Of a DNA stretch of 64,000 nucleotides, positions 1 to 12,985 are shown piece by piece; within the stretch, counting starts at the first letter, position 1, and every line of letters begins with the position of its first letter. Position numbers and translations under genes: made by a program. This stretch comes from Durusdinium trenchii (Eukaryota > Sar > Dinophyceae > Suessiales > Symbiodiniaceae), in contig CAXAMN010000001.1 in the NCBI GenBank assembly GCA_963970005.1, forward strand, positions 2,794,887 to 2,858,886, in the 5' to 3' direction. The notes under the pieces are model-generated. The model made no database searches. It was not told the origin of the DNA and saw only the letters and a list, made by a program, of their open reading frames with translations.

Positions 1-3000
1 GGCGAAATTCAAAGCCTTCCCAAAAGAAAGTTTATGTGGCTTGTGGTTAGTCTAGAACCCCCAAACATGTTTGTTTGTTTTGCTAAAACCCGCCCAAAAA
101 ACCACCACACTGGTGTTGAACAATTATGAGAGTTGGCCACCCTGCTGGCTATACACAATGGTGGCCAAACAGGCTCATCCTTCCGTGAATAGAAACTCTT
201 AAGCCGATCCCTTCAGTCCATTGCCGATTGGGTTCACTCAATGGAGGGACATCAATACAAAGATTGCCAGACACATAGTCAAACTAATAAGGGTTATTGG
301 AGCGTAGACCCCTTGTTAGTTTGTTTCCATGACATGGCATAACTTCTTGTGCGAACCTTCCAATCATAAACCTACGGATACCATATTGGCGGCCAGGAGA
401 ATAGGAGGGAGGAAACTGGATATCTGGAGTCGGCCTGTTGTGTGAGAGGATTCCCCAAAATCATCAACCGATGTCCAATTGACCCGTATTCATCATCAAA
501 CGAGGCTCCGTTCGCCCATGAGGAGACGATCAAGAAGTCTGGCCAAAGACAACAACAGTACCAAATCTCGCAAAAACGTAAGCCACCCATCCCTTCTTTC
601 TCTCACTGTTTTTTCTACCCGGTCACCGCCGGTGGCCTCACACCAGCGGTCGTGCTGGCTCCTCCACTTGGTGGGGAAAAAAAGCCACCCAACCTATTAT
701 TCCTGGGCGAACTGAGCGCAGCAAGGTGTTTATCTCTGCAAGCAACCAAGTGTCAACCAACAAGGCTCTCTTGGATCCTCTATCGGACATGCTGCTGTTG
801 GTTCAAGTCAATATTAAACGATATATATAGTCTATTATTGTACACAGTAAAATAAATCATCAAGTATATTAAATAGATTCATATACAGTAAATAGATTTA
901 AAGGGTGTAATGTGTTCATCCAAGTTTCACCTTCAGCCCAGGTAGGCAGTGTGGCTGACGGCTCTTTTGATCCAAAGAGCTCGTTTGATCCGCCACACCG
1001 CCAGATCGCCGCGAGGTTCCCAGCTGGCCGACTCAAAACCCCATGAGCTCCGGGAAGAACCTGAGTGTGTCCATCTTTGCCTGGAACTAACGTGGCTCAA
1101 GACTCACAGTAGATAGATACCCCTACGGTTGGCACAGAACCAGTTGTTGCAAAGAGACTTTGTTATCTTTGGCCCAATAACCCTGTTGCAGTCACAAAGA
1201 TACGTTGTTACCCAAACAGGCCATAGCCCCCTGGGACGTGCACATGTTATACCGCCACCAGTGTGGACCAGTGATCTAGTATATATATATATTTATAGGG
1301 AGTCCAGGAACATCCTAGGACCTAGGAGTGTTTGAAAAACGGGCAAGAAGTAGCAACACGTTAATCTCATTAATTTTGGAATATCTGATGCTGGCGAGAG
1401 GTATGTGGTCTTTGTACCCACCAAAAGTATACAAAGACAAACAACACGAACCTTCTTGACAAAAGGACTGGATGTTAATTTAGGGTGATGTCCGAATACG
1501 AACAGATAAGGGAACCTCAAAAGAGCCAGCCAAATCTCGAAGCTGGTTGAATTCTTGGACCATCGCGCAGGCTGCCCTCATCCAGCCTGCAAGACAAGAA
1601 AAGATCCAGGCATGGTGGATCTCCCTCGAAGTGAAGAAAGTGGTCCGGGGGGAGTTGGGTTTGTTGGAGCGATGTGTCTCAAAGGGAATGGATTTTTTTT
1701 GTTTTGACGTGCTGCCTGTTAAAACCATGATCGACAATCAAAGTTGTGCAGTATAAATAGGCGTCCAGTGGTTCTTCACAACGAAACCTAACGGAAACCA
1801 CAGGCTGCACAAACATCGTTCCTCCCTGAAAATTTGTCTGTTGAATCCAAGCGACCTTGGTGTTGGTCAAGAGTGAATACATGTGGTGAGCACGGCTCGT
1901 GAGTTCCAGCCTGTCAAGTCGTACTGCACTGGCTTTGAGCTAGAGCTGGATGCCGATGTGAGGGTTGTTCAAAACCTATGGACAATTGTTCTACAGTAAT
2001 GAGCTCTTCTTTCACTAGTTCCGTTTGCAACACTTTCGCGGCTTGCGTTTTGGCTTTCGGCGGCGACATTCTGTGCAAAAACACGGTGGAAAGCTTTCCT
2101 GAGCTGTCGCATGCTTTCATGCATGAGAATTAGTTTTCAAGAACTGATCATACATTAACCTCTCTTCAACTTGTTGCTGGAATGTTTTGACTTATTTAAT
2201 TTTGACTGCTGATCATGTGAGGCCACATGATGCCCCCTCTGACGGTGGACCAGCCATCCGTCATCACCTCGAAGTAGGAAACAGTTCCCCTCTGCCCGCA
2301 TGAGAACGGTGGATCGGTGCGTCAGCTGGTGTGGGATTGTGGATCACATATTAACACCCATAGCAATGAAGAAGCACGGGTTATCATGCCTCACTTGATC
2401 TCATGTGCGTGTGTGTGTGTGTCACCCTTGGAATCACAGGGATCCCTGTGGATTTGGATTTGTACTTGTTTGATCTTTTTTGAGTGATAGCAGGGGGCAT
2501 GCGGCTATCACGCAAACGCATGCCAACGAAGCTATGCGTGATAGTGGAAGCCAGGTCTGATCAACCTGGTGTACCTGCTTTTGAAAAACTAAGTATGGCA
2601 AAAGCTGTCCAATATGTTGTTTCTGCATTCCGTCTTGCTGTTGTAAAGGGCTAGTGCATCGGCGATTCACCCTGGAACTTTCGTGAGCTTGGGACCTGAA
2701 CTTGAACTTGTTTTCGGAGGCATTGGAGGATTACCGTTTTTCACTTACCTGGCCTCTTAGGTTTTTTCACTTAGGCTGGCGTGTGGCAACCGCTTTCGAG
2801 TCAGTACGCATTTTCTCAAGTGTGTGTTCGATGCCTCATGTATTCAATTCCGTGTGACAATTACTACATGAAGACTTCTTGGGAGGGTCCACTTTAACTT
2901 CAATACCCGGTTGGAGCTCTTAATCGGGCTAGTTCACCCAATGCGCAGTGTATCCAGTTACCACTGCAAATCCGGGGACAAATAGGTACCAAACCAAACC

Positions 3001-4200
3001 TTCGTGGTTGGAATGCAATGACTCAAACCCGTGGATCCCTGAGTCTATTGTTTTATTCAATGCGTTTCCTGTTTCGAACGCTCAAGGCTCTCGCGAGTCC
3101 CTGAGAGTCCCTCCTCGTCTGCTGCCCTGAGCTCCCCCAAGGGCACATCGCAGATGGCGGTGCGGAGCCTTGGCGCTTTTTCTCAAGGGATGTTCACCTC
3201 CATAGGAAATCAATGCGTTTCACCTCCAAAACGATTCGGGCGTTCCTATAGATCTTCCCTTAAAGCAATTTTGCGATGTCCGAGTGGAAGAGTCGAAGAG
3301 TCTCCAGGGTTGCTCATCTCCTCAGACTGGCGTAAAGGACCAACTGCAAATCATGGCTATATGATGCTATATGTGCAGAATGTTTTCCTTCAAGCAAAGA
3401 TTTGGGCGGTTCTTCTATAGAGTCAACCCACTTAGCACCAAGTGTCCCACCACGCTCAATTCCTTCGTCAGCACGACTGGGCCAATGGCCCCTAGGGACT
3501 TGGAGTCCGGTAGTTCCTCCAGCACCCCGGTGTTCAAGACACCCCTCTGTCAGACCATCCATGTATGGAATAATATAGTTACTACATGTTACTACTAGAG
3601 TTACTTACACGGGGGAATTCAAAAAAAACATGTCTTGAGGTAATTTTGGATGTATGTAACTATATCAAACTACTCAAAGTATTCCACATATGGATGGCCT
3701 GGACATTGTCCTAGATTGAGGGCGGACATTGGACTGTCCCTCGTTTTAGAGGATTCACAAGGTATCGGCGATTCATCTTCACCGCGTTCCACACAGTGCC
3801 CTTTTAGCATGAAACATACCCACAGTTCCGCCCCAGGAGCCTGAAGCGATCGATCGGCGCCGTGGACCTGCGGACCCTCCCCTGAAAGTACTTCGAGGGG
3901 CGCGTGCGAGAAGCGATCCTCTGACGTACTCAACCTGAGGAAACCCATCGACATGGACGACAAAAGGAGGGAACTGAGAAATCCCTCACCGAGGTCATCC
4001 GAGGTCATGGAACTGTGATTGTTTGAAAGGCAAACTGGATCAACATGGGTTGCTATAACCTTTGAGCAAACGTGCAAAAAGGCCAGGTGTAAGGTCAGGT
4101 GGACAGTGGACATGACACGACCTACTGTTGATCAAGTTAAAACACCACTTAGCGTCAGGAGACCGACTCTGACCCTACCAAACGAACCAAACAAGTCAAC
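1..4200. other. no gene supported; AT-rich low-information DNA
   Basis: I see no convincing exon here. Open frames are short (140 codons or fewer), lack GC3 bias and have no protein-like composition. The stretch contains short microsatellites such as a GT run near 2405-2421 and a TA run near 1280. It may be intergenic or intronic DNA beyond the minus-strand array, or degenerated repeats. Confidence 0.5.
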
Positions 4201-4210
4201 CAAAGCCTAT

Positions 4211-4300
4211 AGCGTCCTTGCTCCTGGTAGTAAGGCCAGGAGCCCCTAGTAGCTTCTTGCTCCTGGTAGTAAGGCCAGGAGCCCCTAGTAGCGTCCTTGC
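4211..4300. repeat. duplicated hairpin repeat (CTAGTAGC family)
   Basis: Two direct copies with a 39-bp period each contain a perfect 8-bp inverted repeat, GCTCCTGG...CCAGGAGC (4220-4243 and 4259-4282). The linker CTAGTAGCTTCTTG is shared with repeats near 27.25 kb and, in variant form, near 25.8 and 29.5 kb, so this is a dispersed family. Confidence 0.75.
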
Positions 4301-5224
4301 TGCTTCTTGTGATTGTCCCTGTGCATTCAAGATCATCGTATGAGTCATCTGACGAAAAGGAGCTGGGGTGTCCTTTGCTACATCTTGCTACAAGACTGAG
4401 GTTGCAAAGCTTTCTCAATCTGAGCAACAGAACAGTTGATGATGCGATAACATCGTCTCAATCCTTCCAGATCCTTCTTTAACCTCAACAAATTGTCAAC
4501 TCCTTGCAAACTTGCGGGACATCTGCCAGCAAAACAAATTGTCCAGGTCCGAAAAGGATGCTGCAATGGCATGTGACGCTGGCCAAGCGTGGGAATGGTC
4601 TGCATCGTCCATCGTCACACCCCAGGGGAACAGAATCCCCTGCAGGTTCACCATGCTGCCCTAGTGGTTCCAGCGAGTTCCTCGGTGAGTCAAGTAGGCA
4701 ACCTGCGGTAAACCGATGACTTTGGCTCGCCACACAAGCGTCACACAGGTCCCGCTGATATGGCACTGATCAGGCCTTGGGGTGGTTGAAAAGGGGTCAA
4801 TGTGGTTAAGTATACACCAGTCACTAGTCCATACTTTGCAGGTCATTTTGGAGCGTCTGGATCCAAAATGAATTGGTTTTGCTCCCGCAATGGCATCCTT
4901 TATGTTCCTTTATATGTTATATATGTTGCACCAATAAACAATTCTTCAAGTGCAAACATGCACAAACGCTTCCTCAGGCTGTTGAGCTCCTTGTTGAACA
5001 TACCCCAAAAACTTATGAAAAACCGCTTGTGTAACAAGGTCTAATACTCTACTTGAGGCCAGGGGGAGAGGTCGAAAGCTAGCCGAATCGCACCGGATGT
5101 ACTAGTTACATAGTCGGCAAAGCATGTAGGGATGACATGTTTTGGGAGGAAGGTTGCTATGTACATACTTTGCGCTAAAGAATGTAAATGTGACATCGCT
5201 GACTGGGAAGGGTACATTGGAACA

Positions 5225-5870
5225 ACCCGGGTGCACTCGTTGGCAGGCACGAAGATGCGTGATCGGCAAATCTGGGGGGTAAATTTACCCTCCGCTTTTG
5301 TATGCCTTGAGTCGGAAAGAGGGGTAAGCATTTCTGACATCATACGGACTGTACATACACTAGGGCGTCCGTAGTGTAGGAGAAGCACGGGTAAAAGGTA
5401 TATGGAATAGAGTGTCTTGAGGAAATAGCCGGTGTATGGTTATTGCAAATCTGGGGGGTAAATTTACCCCCCGCTTATGTATGCCTTGCGCTGGAAAGAG
5501 GGGTAAGCATTTCTGGCATCACAAGGACTGTGCATACACTAGGGCGTCCGTAGTGTAGGATAAGCACGGGTAAAAGGTAGAAGGAGTAGAGTGTCTTGAG
5601 GAAATAGCCGGCTTATGGTTATGGCAAATCTGGGGGGTAAATTTACCCCCCCGCTTATGTATGCCTTGAGCCGGAACGAGGGGTAAGCATCACAAGGACT
5701 GTGCATACACTAGGGCGTCCGTAGTGTAGGATAAGCACTGGTAAAAGGTATCAAGAATAGAGTGTCTTGAGGAAATAGCCGGTGTATGGTTATAGCAAGC
5801 CTGGGGGGTAAATTTACCACCCGCTTATGCATGCATTAGGTTAGAAATAGGGGTAAACAACTTGTAACGG
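5225..5870. repeat. tandem satellite, ~179-bp unit, about 3.5 copies
   Basis: The anchor TGGGGGGTAAATTTACC starts near 5272, 5451, 5630 and 5801, giving periods of 179, 179 and 171. The shorter third unit has lost about 8 bp after GGGGTAAGCAT. Shared blocks include ACACTAGGGCGTCCGTAGTG, GTGTCTTGAGGAAATAGCCG and GGTAAAAGGTA. The anchor contains a GGTAAATTTACC palindrome. No coding frame is conserved between units. The array abuts the CAG tract. Confidence 0.9.
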
Positions 5871-5883
5871 TGAAGTACAAGTC

Positions 5884-6222
5884 CTATGCAGCAAGCAGCA
5901 GCCAGCAGCAGCAGCAGCCGCCTGCAGCCAGCAGCCAGCAGCAACCACCAACCAGCAGCCAGCCAGCAGCACCACGCAGCAGCAGCGCAGCATCAAGCCG
6001 CAGCAGCAGCAGCACCACCGGCAGCAAGCACCACCGGCAGCAAGCAGCAAGCAGCAGCAGCAAGCAGCAAGCAGCAAGCAGCAGTAGCAGCGGCGTCGTC
6101 AGCAACAGCAGCAGCAGCACCAAGCCGCAACAAGTAGCAAAGCAGCAGCTACAAAAGCGGCAACCAGCGGCAGCAGCAAACAGCAGCAGCAAGCAGCAGA
6201 GCGGCAGCAGCAGCAGCACCCT
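5884..6222. repeat. degenerate CAG/AGC trinucleotide tract
   Basis: About 340 bp consists mostly of CAG/AGC triplets with interruptions (CCA, CGG, GTA). It produces Gln/Ser/Ala-rich open frames on the plus strand and Leu/Cys-rich ones on the minus strand. All phases remain open with similar low-complexity content and I see no flanking exon, so I read it as a microsatellite rather than a gene. A 12-G run follows at 6308-6319. Confidence 0.85.
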
Positions 6223-6329
6223 TTACACCAAGCCACCGTTGCACCCAACCAACCACGTTCACACGTTCAACCAACCCCCTACACGGCGCAGCTGGGAGTT
6301 GAACCGCGGGGGGGGGGGGTTAGCTTGAT

Positions 6330-9300
6330 ATATCAATCTTTAAGGCACGCAGCCCCTCCCACCACAACATTGCTAAAGCAAAGAAGAACTCAGCTAGCAT
6401 GCTAGCTTTCGTGACAAACACTTTAGTCAGTTTGCCGTCTGGACCTTTCCGCCTAAGGTCCCTGTATACAAGGCTGGCATGTCCCTTCCGGGATCCTGAC
6501 TTCAAATATGTTCGGAATTGTTCTGATATATGTGAGGAGCAAACACAAATTGCATCCACCGCCAAGGCTAGCCTTGGGTCACACATGTCCCCTCTTAGGG
6601 AATCTCACCCCCAAGCGTCTCTGCGATGGCGATATCAATCATCCATTCAGGAGCCTTCATCATCCCAAACGGTGTCAAGTCCACTCCGACTCATCTTTCC
6701 CATTTGGCAGCAATCAAAGTGCCTCTCAAGCTGATTTCAGGCCAAGACTGACATCGGATTTGGCATCTTGAGACCCCTGCTGGCCATCGCTCGTCCCGCT
6801 TGGGCATGCTTGGGCTACAAGCATCCCACTTTCTGAGCCCCGCGAAGGCGATGCATTCTTGAATTACCCCGCAACGTGGCCATTGCATGCCATTGCATGA
6901 AAATGACCCATGAGTATCAGACCAGTGGCCATCGCAACCAGTTCGTTTGGGGTCAGGGTGATTTCAAAGGATTCCTCTGCCTCTGTCGGACTCTGCCGCT
7001 TGCGAAGCTGGATTCGGTTCTTCAACGAAACGAAGCAAGGCCGCGAGGAACTTCGGTGCGATGGAAAGCTCTGTGACTCGCACTGCAGGGCGCAACACAT
7101 TGACCACGTGAGCAGATCGCAAAGCAAGTTTGGGAGCATCGCGCTCCTGGGAGCAACAACGGCAAACCCTGAGGAACCTTCAGAATCGAGCGGAGAGCAC
7201 ACAAAGTTAGCACTGCCAACAACACTGGTGTCAAATAATGGTTGAACAAGTTTCCTTTTAAAAAAATCTTTAAAGGGTGGATGGTTCCTGCCTCAGTGTC
7301 ACTGAAATCCAGTGTCCGAGAAGTTCTTTCAGACTCTTGGAATCCAACTATATGGTCATTGGTGCCCAGCATCCAATTGGATGGACTCGCTATATGGTCA
7401 TTGCCTCTGGGATACCATCGGATACGGAAAAGTCCACTGGGCTTCCCTGGCTCATCGCGATTGATGTCAAAGGAGCTGAAGACCCTGCATCACTTGGTGT
7501 TGGCAAACCGTGTACTGCCTTCAACTGGCAAATCATGGAGCAACTGTGGGAGAAAGGCAAACCACCGGCTCCAGAGTGGGGTCTGGAGGAAAGAGTCCGT
7601 TGAATTTGTCTCCGCTGCGGGGAATAGGGTTAATATATAAACAACTTCATACGGAAAGTGCTGGAAGCTCTGACAAGATGGCCTTAGAAGGCTGCCTGCT
7701 GCACTGAGATCCGGTCTAGTGGACGGTCCGGGTCAGGCAACAAGTGAGTCGAGTCTGCACGGTCTGGCAGGATTGATTATATATGTGTTTAACCGCATCA
7801 CAGATCCACCCCTTAGAAACCTTAAATTCTGAGCCTTAAACACCATAATGTTCACCGCTGGACAAGCATGAATCTTTGCAAAACATCGCTAATTAGTCTG
7901 AGCCAAGCACGAATCACAACTTTCTTACTTCTAAATTCTAAATAGAGAAGATGTTTCTCAGTCTTTTCTGAGTTCCTAAGTTCTTTACACAAATCAATCG
8001 TCTGACAAACAAGCTCACAAAAAGCACCCCCCACAAAGGCTGGTCAGTTTAATTACATACGCCTGAATTGTGTTAATTCCAATGTTAAATCTTTTGTCGC
8101 CTTTGTCTCAGGCCTTTCTTGTAGCGTGTCATTTCGTTGCTGTCTTTTCGTCCGGGATGTCCTATTAGCAAAAACTTCGTTGCGTGCAGCATGTCAATGG
8201 CACAAGCAACTTCCTCATTCTCACAAAAAAAATAACAAGTATTCATTGAACATGAAAGAGTTAGCTTCGATTTTAAGTGAAAGGGCTTCAATCGCATATG
8301 AAAGAACAGGGGCATGCTAGCCAATTTATTAGGGGCAGTGGAATGACATGTTGCACCTCTGACCTTGAGCACTTTGTTGACCTTCCACGTTGCGTGGGGG
8401 GTTCTTTATGCGGGGTTGACATTAAACAAAGGAAACGCCATTTGTCTGGACTTGACATTCAATTTGATGTATCTGTGTTGTACATACTTTCCAAGAGGTT
8501 GGCAATACAAAAACTGGCCAACTGAAGCAGTCGGCAACCTTTCGCCAATCAAGGTACAATCCTCAATTGCTACAGCATCACATCATACTGCCCAAGAGAG
8601 AATGCAATAAAGCAATCATGATTGGACATGACACACCTGTTCGAAGGAGATTCCTGCTCCTGGACCACTTTATTATTGTGGTGCTTCCAGCCAGGCACCG
8701 GTTTGTAGAGGAACGTATTTTACTACATGTTTGGTTATTTTTTACATGTCTTCTATTTAAAAAAAGGCAAAGGTCGTCGGGAACTTGGTATAACCATTAT
8801 GGTTCCCGCCTGGCTCCAGCCGACACTCAGAACCAGCCTGTCTTGTGTGGGTGCGGTGAAGGTCTCTTTCACGATGATCCGGGCTTTTGCCTTTTTCACA
8901 TCGGTGTGGTTGGGTGGACTTCAAGGGCAAAGGCGAAAACGTGTCATTCTTCAAATCCAAGGCAGAAACAATTCTCAAACGTTGTAAATTGTTTTGCGCT
9001 TTTCTTTGCCTTGTGAAACCCCGAATCCGGGAATCGTTGTGAAACCCCGTTGGGGCCAAGAAAGCGAGCTTCGTCCGCTAAACGCTGAGCGACTCTCATT
9101 GGTGTGTCACCAGTTGGTGTGCCATGGAACCTGGTTCTCCACTCCCAATGATCTTGCCATTGTCCAAACTGAGCTCCCCCAAGTACCAAGCTTGACACAC
9201 CACTGCCACCCCACTGCGACTCATGGGACATCATGCCACAAGTGATGGTGCACTCCAACCCAACCGTAGTCAAATGTCCAATCGTTTCTTCTGGCTCGTT

Positions 9301-9480
9301 TGGTGTGCAAGTTTTTTGGAATTATATATACCTACGGCCTCAGCCACCTGCTTTTTTTCAGTCGGAGGAGAAAAGACAGGTTTTCTTAAAAAACATAGGT
9401 TTTCAGAATGTTCAAATCTACAACTCTTGTGTTCACACAATATAATCCTGTGCAACTCTCCCATCCAGCACGCCTTTTTC
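6330..9480. other. no gene supported
   Basis: Only weak open frames occur, for example plus 6910-7245 (111 codons), whose second half is hydrophilic and mildly protein-like. No splice-consistent exon series or GC3 pattern is seen. A 14-bp direct repeat CTATATGGTCATTG occurs twice near 7348 and 7390. Confidence 0.4.
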
Positions 9481-9485
9481 CTGGC

Positions 9486-11271
9486 CTAAATGATAAGTCC
9501 GGCATCTCTGAAGGCTGCGCATGCACCCACCAACCACCGATCGATGGTTCGTGCCATCACTCTGCGTGAGTTCACATGCCGAGACAATCGTGCTGTCCTT
9601 CCAGTCGAATCCTCATCCATTTGACATGAGTGACAAATGGGATTTAGAGCATAACCCACTCTCAAAGAGTCATAGTGGACTGTGCAAAGGATTTCTGCCA
9701 GTGCGTGGAGTTTCGGGTAGAGTGGAAACGCATGAGGTTTGCCCACATGGTACTGGATCAATGCCATCTTGGCATACGTAGCCAGGAAAAGAAAACCAGC
9801 GTCAGCCACCTTTGTACACTCTTCCTTTGTCAAAAATGCAGCAGCGCGGAACATAACAGAATACATCTGGTTAACAGCCTTGCTTGCTTGCAGGCACTCG
9901 GGCAACAACTGTCTTTGGTCCACCTGAAGCTGCGGGATGAAGTCTGTCAAAAAACGCATCAGGCTGGTCGTGAGAGCCCCCTTGTGCCAGTTTCCTGTCA
10001 GACCTGTGTAGTCATTGTGACTCATCAGGTGTTGCGTCAACGCATGCACATGCGATTGCTGCTTGTTTCTTTTGCACCAGTGAAGGTAGCTGCTTGACAA
10101 GTAATCATACTGTGCATCGATATTCGATCCAGGCAAGACTTCAAGAAGTAACATCACCACCGAAGAAATCCAGGATTTGCCAACACCAAGATGAAAAATG
10201 TGAAAACAGTCTGAGGCGAAGAAGGAACTTGGGTCATGTTCATCATGCGGCAAGTGTAGGATCACTGCTGGGGTTTGAACCCAAGGCATTTTGACGCCCC
10301 TGGTGTCTAGCCAGCGTGGGTGCCTCGTTGAAAGCTCCTCAGCTGGAAAGCCAGTCGTGCCAGCTAAGCATCGATGGCATACTCCCTTTGGGGGGGCGGC
10401 GCGCATCACCGCGTTTCGCAAATGAATTGAATGACCGGAACAAGGTCCCCAGCTTGCTCAGGAATGGAGCATCCCCTTTGGCACAAATCACAGCGAATCT
10501 GAGAACTTCTTTTGTCACTGGATCTTGAATCCCAGAGGTAAGCAAGTCTTTGAATGCCAATGAAATCTGTTCCATCACAAAATGGAAAACGGAGGAGTCG
10601 GCCTCATACAACTTCTTGGGCATGCACACAAGTAGCAGCCGGTGCGTGTGCGTATGCACTGTGAAGTTTACCCTCATTTGCCACACGCCTCGGTCATCCA
10701 CCCTGGGCACCCGTTTGTCGTCAAAACCTCGACCAAGAATGCTTTGCCAATTGCACACCATTATTCCCTGACGCTTGAGGCTTGTCCCTTCATCGCCATG
10801 AAGACAAATGCCAGCAGTCTTCGCAAGATCTATACCCTCCATCCTGAATAAAGAGAAGTCTGGGCATAGCTCCCTGTACTGCTTCCAAAATTGTCTCCAA
10901 ATCCCCTCAGATGAAACATAGTCATTGCGTGGTGCCCCTGAAAGGGTAGGCCAAAGACCCATTCTCAGAATCCATCGGGCCCAATCCCGGGGATCAATCC
11001 ATGGGATCGATGTACCATTGAAAACAAGATGGCTTACAGGAACATCCAACTTTGACTTTTGAATTGTCATCACCTTCTGAGCATCTCGCTCTGAATTTTT
11101 CAGTGAGCAGTTGGACCAATGATCCATCCCGCACTTGGCTGCCGGAACGTCTCCAACATCCTCAACAACAGCCTTCGCTGTCAGGATCTGGCTCTTGCAG
11201 CTGGCCTCGGAAGACCAGAATTGCCCAACGCCAGGGATTGAACCTTTGACGTGGTAAGCAGATACGCTCGC
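9486..11271 (-). CDS. gene C: dinoflagellate multi-copy HGDEG-family protein, one frameshift
   Basis: This is a nearly 1.8-kb open region read in two overlapping minus frames that form one protein. The upstream frame runs from about 11271 to 10390 and the downstream frame from about 10396 to the stop at 9486. The join lies in a run of seven G (plus strand 10390-10396), where removing one base restores a continuous reading through PPKGVCHRCLAGTTG. Visible motifs are WCKRN, HGDEG, the zinc-ribbon-like CHRCLAG, GNWHKGALTT, FPLYPKLH and the C-terminal EDSTGRTARLSRHVNSRR. I recognise this arrangement from memory as a large Symbiodiniaceae family of unknown function that behaves like a dispersed repeat. 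A transposase-like role is possible but not demonstrated by any residue here. The frame is open upstream of the first Met (11127) to about 11271, suggesting a 5' intron. The frameshift may be a sequencing error or pseudogenisation. Confidence 0.75.
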
Positions 11272-11289
11272 CTACTTTACCAGGGGTGG

Positions 11290-12090
11290 TGACTGGCGCT
11301 CAAGCACTGCACACTAAACACAGCAAGCAACGGGGCACTGCAAGGAACGTTTTATGGATAACGCTAAGGAATCAACTTGTCTTCGCACAAGCTCACTCTT
11401 CCAGAATGTCTAGTCACATTAACCTTGATAGTGCTATTGATCTCTGTAGCTTCCTGTACGATTGAATGTTATAAAATCCCTCAAGGATCAACTGCCCCAA
11501 CCTGCCCAGATGTTCTTGCATCGAATACCTTGGAGGTGTAAGAGATAACCTACACACTTGTAGAATGTTGACAAACTCACCGTGTGTGTGTGTGCACACG
11601 CATGCACACTGACTCATGGCATCCCAGAAATGAAGACCCAACCTCACCCTAATCGATCTGTAGCCAGGGGTCGATTGCTTCGATCAATCCAAACAAACAT
11701 TATATTACATGAGTCTTTGACTTTTGACCATGTTAGCTTTTTTTCGATTGTATGGGATGCCAAAATCAATCCCAAAATGGAGGTTCATAGCGAGCAACCA
11801 CTGATTAAGACCACCAAGGAAGGGGTTGTGATGCTATGGGCGCATCAACCAAGATTGTGGCAGCCCTATCAAACTAGTTCAACAAGAGAAGCATGACGTA
11901 GAACGTGAGCAGGTGCTGCAGGACAATTCAAACTACATGTCCGATTTGCAGTTCCAGGTTCCAGGTGCTTTAGCACGAGCTTTCAGCAATTACCATGGCA
12001 AAGTTCCATGCAATCGTACAGTTGGCTGTCACCAAAGCAGCATCAATAGTGAATGTGTTTAAATTTGTTTTTTGTTTGGGGCACTCAGGA
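11290..12090. other. likely intron or intergenic stretch upstream of gene C
   Basis: There is no convincing coding on either strand. A short GT/CA microsatellite lies near 11581-11605. A degenerate tRNA-like segment on the minus strand straddles the 5' limit of the gene C frame near 11225-11285. Confidence 0.35.
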
Positions 12091-12103
12091 TTAGGACCAG
12101 AAA

Positions 12104-12535
12104 TTAATAAACAGTCAGCGAATAGGATTGCTGCACCCTGCAGTCCAAAGTGTTGGAATGTAATGTAGACACAGGGAGCCGCCAAGAGTCCCAAGAGTGG
12201 CGATGGCTACGGTGCAATGGTACGAGTATGTCTGAGTTTGCGGCTCCTTGGCCAACGTTGGCAGCAAAGCGCTTCGAAGTTGCTCCAGCTGTACCTGGCA
12301 CACCCACGGAACACTGTTTCCTTCTCCAGGAAGTATTTAGGGCAAGAAGTACATCCTCCAATATATCAAGCCCAATCATCTCCCAGGGTGAGTACACCAA
12401 AAAGATAGCAAGGTTGTTGTCCTTTTGCGCCAAAGCTAAATGCTTCAAATCAGAGATGCTAAGTTTATCTTCATCAGAGGCCCTCCGCATCCCGCCATAC
12501 ATAGTGCCAACAACACAAAGCCCATCAACAGGTTT
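12104..12535 (-). CDS. exon(s) of a dinoflagellate protein, possibly gene C N-terminal part
   Basis: One open minus frame without interruption reads DEDKLSISDLKHLALAQK, then SPWEMIGLDILEDVLLA, then CSVGVPGTAGATSKRFAA and LHRSHRHSWDSWRLP. The composition is that of a folded protein: an amphipathic helix, a hydrophobic strand and a Gly-rich loop. The frame stays open upstream of its first Met through DGLCVVGTMYGG. Its 5' and 3' splice partners were not found. It sits about 0.9 kb upstream of the gene C body on the same strand, so it could be its earlier exon. I know no characterised homologue. Confidence 0.5.
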   Translation of the reverse strand, partial: KPVDGLCVVGTMYGGMRRASDEDKLSISDLKHLALAQKDNNLAIFLVYSPWEMIGLDILEDVLLALNTSWRRKQCSVGVPGTAGATSKRFAANVGQGAANSDILVPLHRSHRHSWDSWRLPVSTLHSNTLDCRVQQSYSLTVY

Positions 12536-12567
12536 TCAATCAGCACCATCAGAGCTTTAGCAAAAGT

Positions 12568-12985
12568 TTAACACGGATTTACCACTGGGATGCAAAGCCT
12601 ACTGGAACCCCACTTCCCGGCAGACAGATAATGTACGCAAGCAGGTCCTTTCAGACCTGACATCCCCTCAAAACTGGGAAAAGATTTGGCCCTCACTACT
12701 TGACAGGCTCTTCCTTGACCAATTTCGGGAAGTGTCGTTTGGCACTCCTGGGTCCAAGACAGGTTTGTATTCATGAAGATGCTTAACTCAGGAACATGCA
12801 ATTGGTGCTGTGGAGGCAGTTAAGTACTTGAGCGCCGAGCCGAATCTTGGCCTCATTCTGCAGGATCTTGGAACACCTGATGTTCATGAAGTGATAACTT
12901 TGGTCAAGCGAAGGTGGCACACTAGGAAGCTTAACAGGTTGGTTGATCCTAGACGGTTTTGAAGGTTGCAATCTAGGCACGTGAA
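12568..12985 (-). CDS. possible exons upstream of gene C
   Basis: Two overlapping minus frames look protein-like. 12568-12801 contains WTQECQTTLPEIGQGRACQ and SGLKGPACVHYLSAGKWG. 12783-12980 contains KLPSVPPSLDQSYHFMNI and LQNEAKIRLGAQVLNCL. They would need splicing or a frame change to join. No function is assigned. They could belong to gene C or to a small gene between B and C. Confidence 0.3.

Noticed and set aside
5841..6328. Poly-Gln/Ser/Ala ORFs on both strands
   Set aside because: All frames of a CAG tract stay open. No flanking exon or codon bias was found.
11225..11285. tRNA-like segment (GGTTCAATCCC box, minus strand)
   Set aside because: The T-arm and anticodon stems pair at only about three of five positions and the D-arm is poor. 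At best a degenerate tRNA-derived relict.
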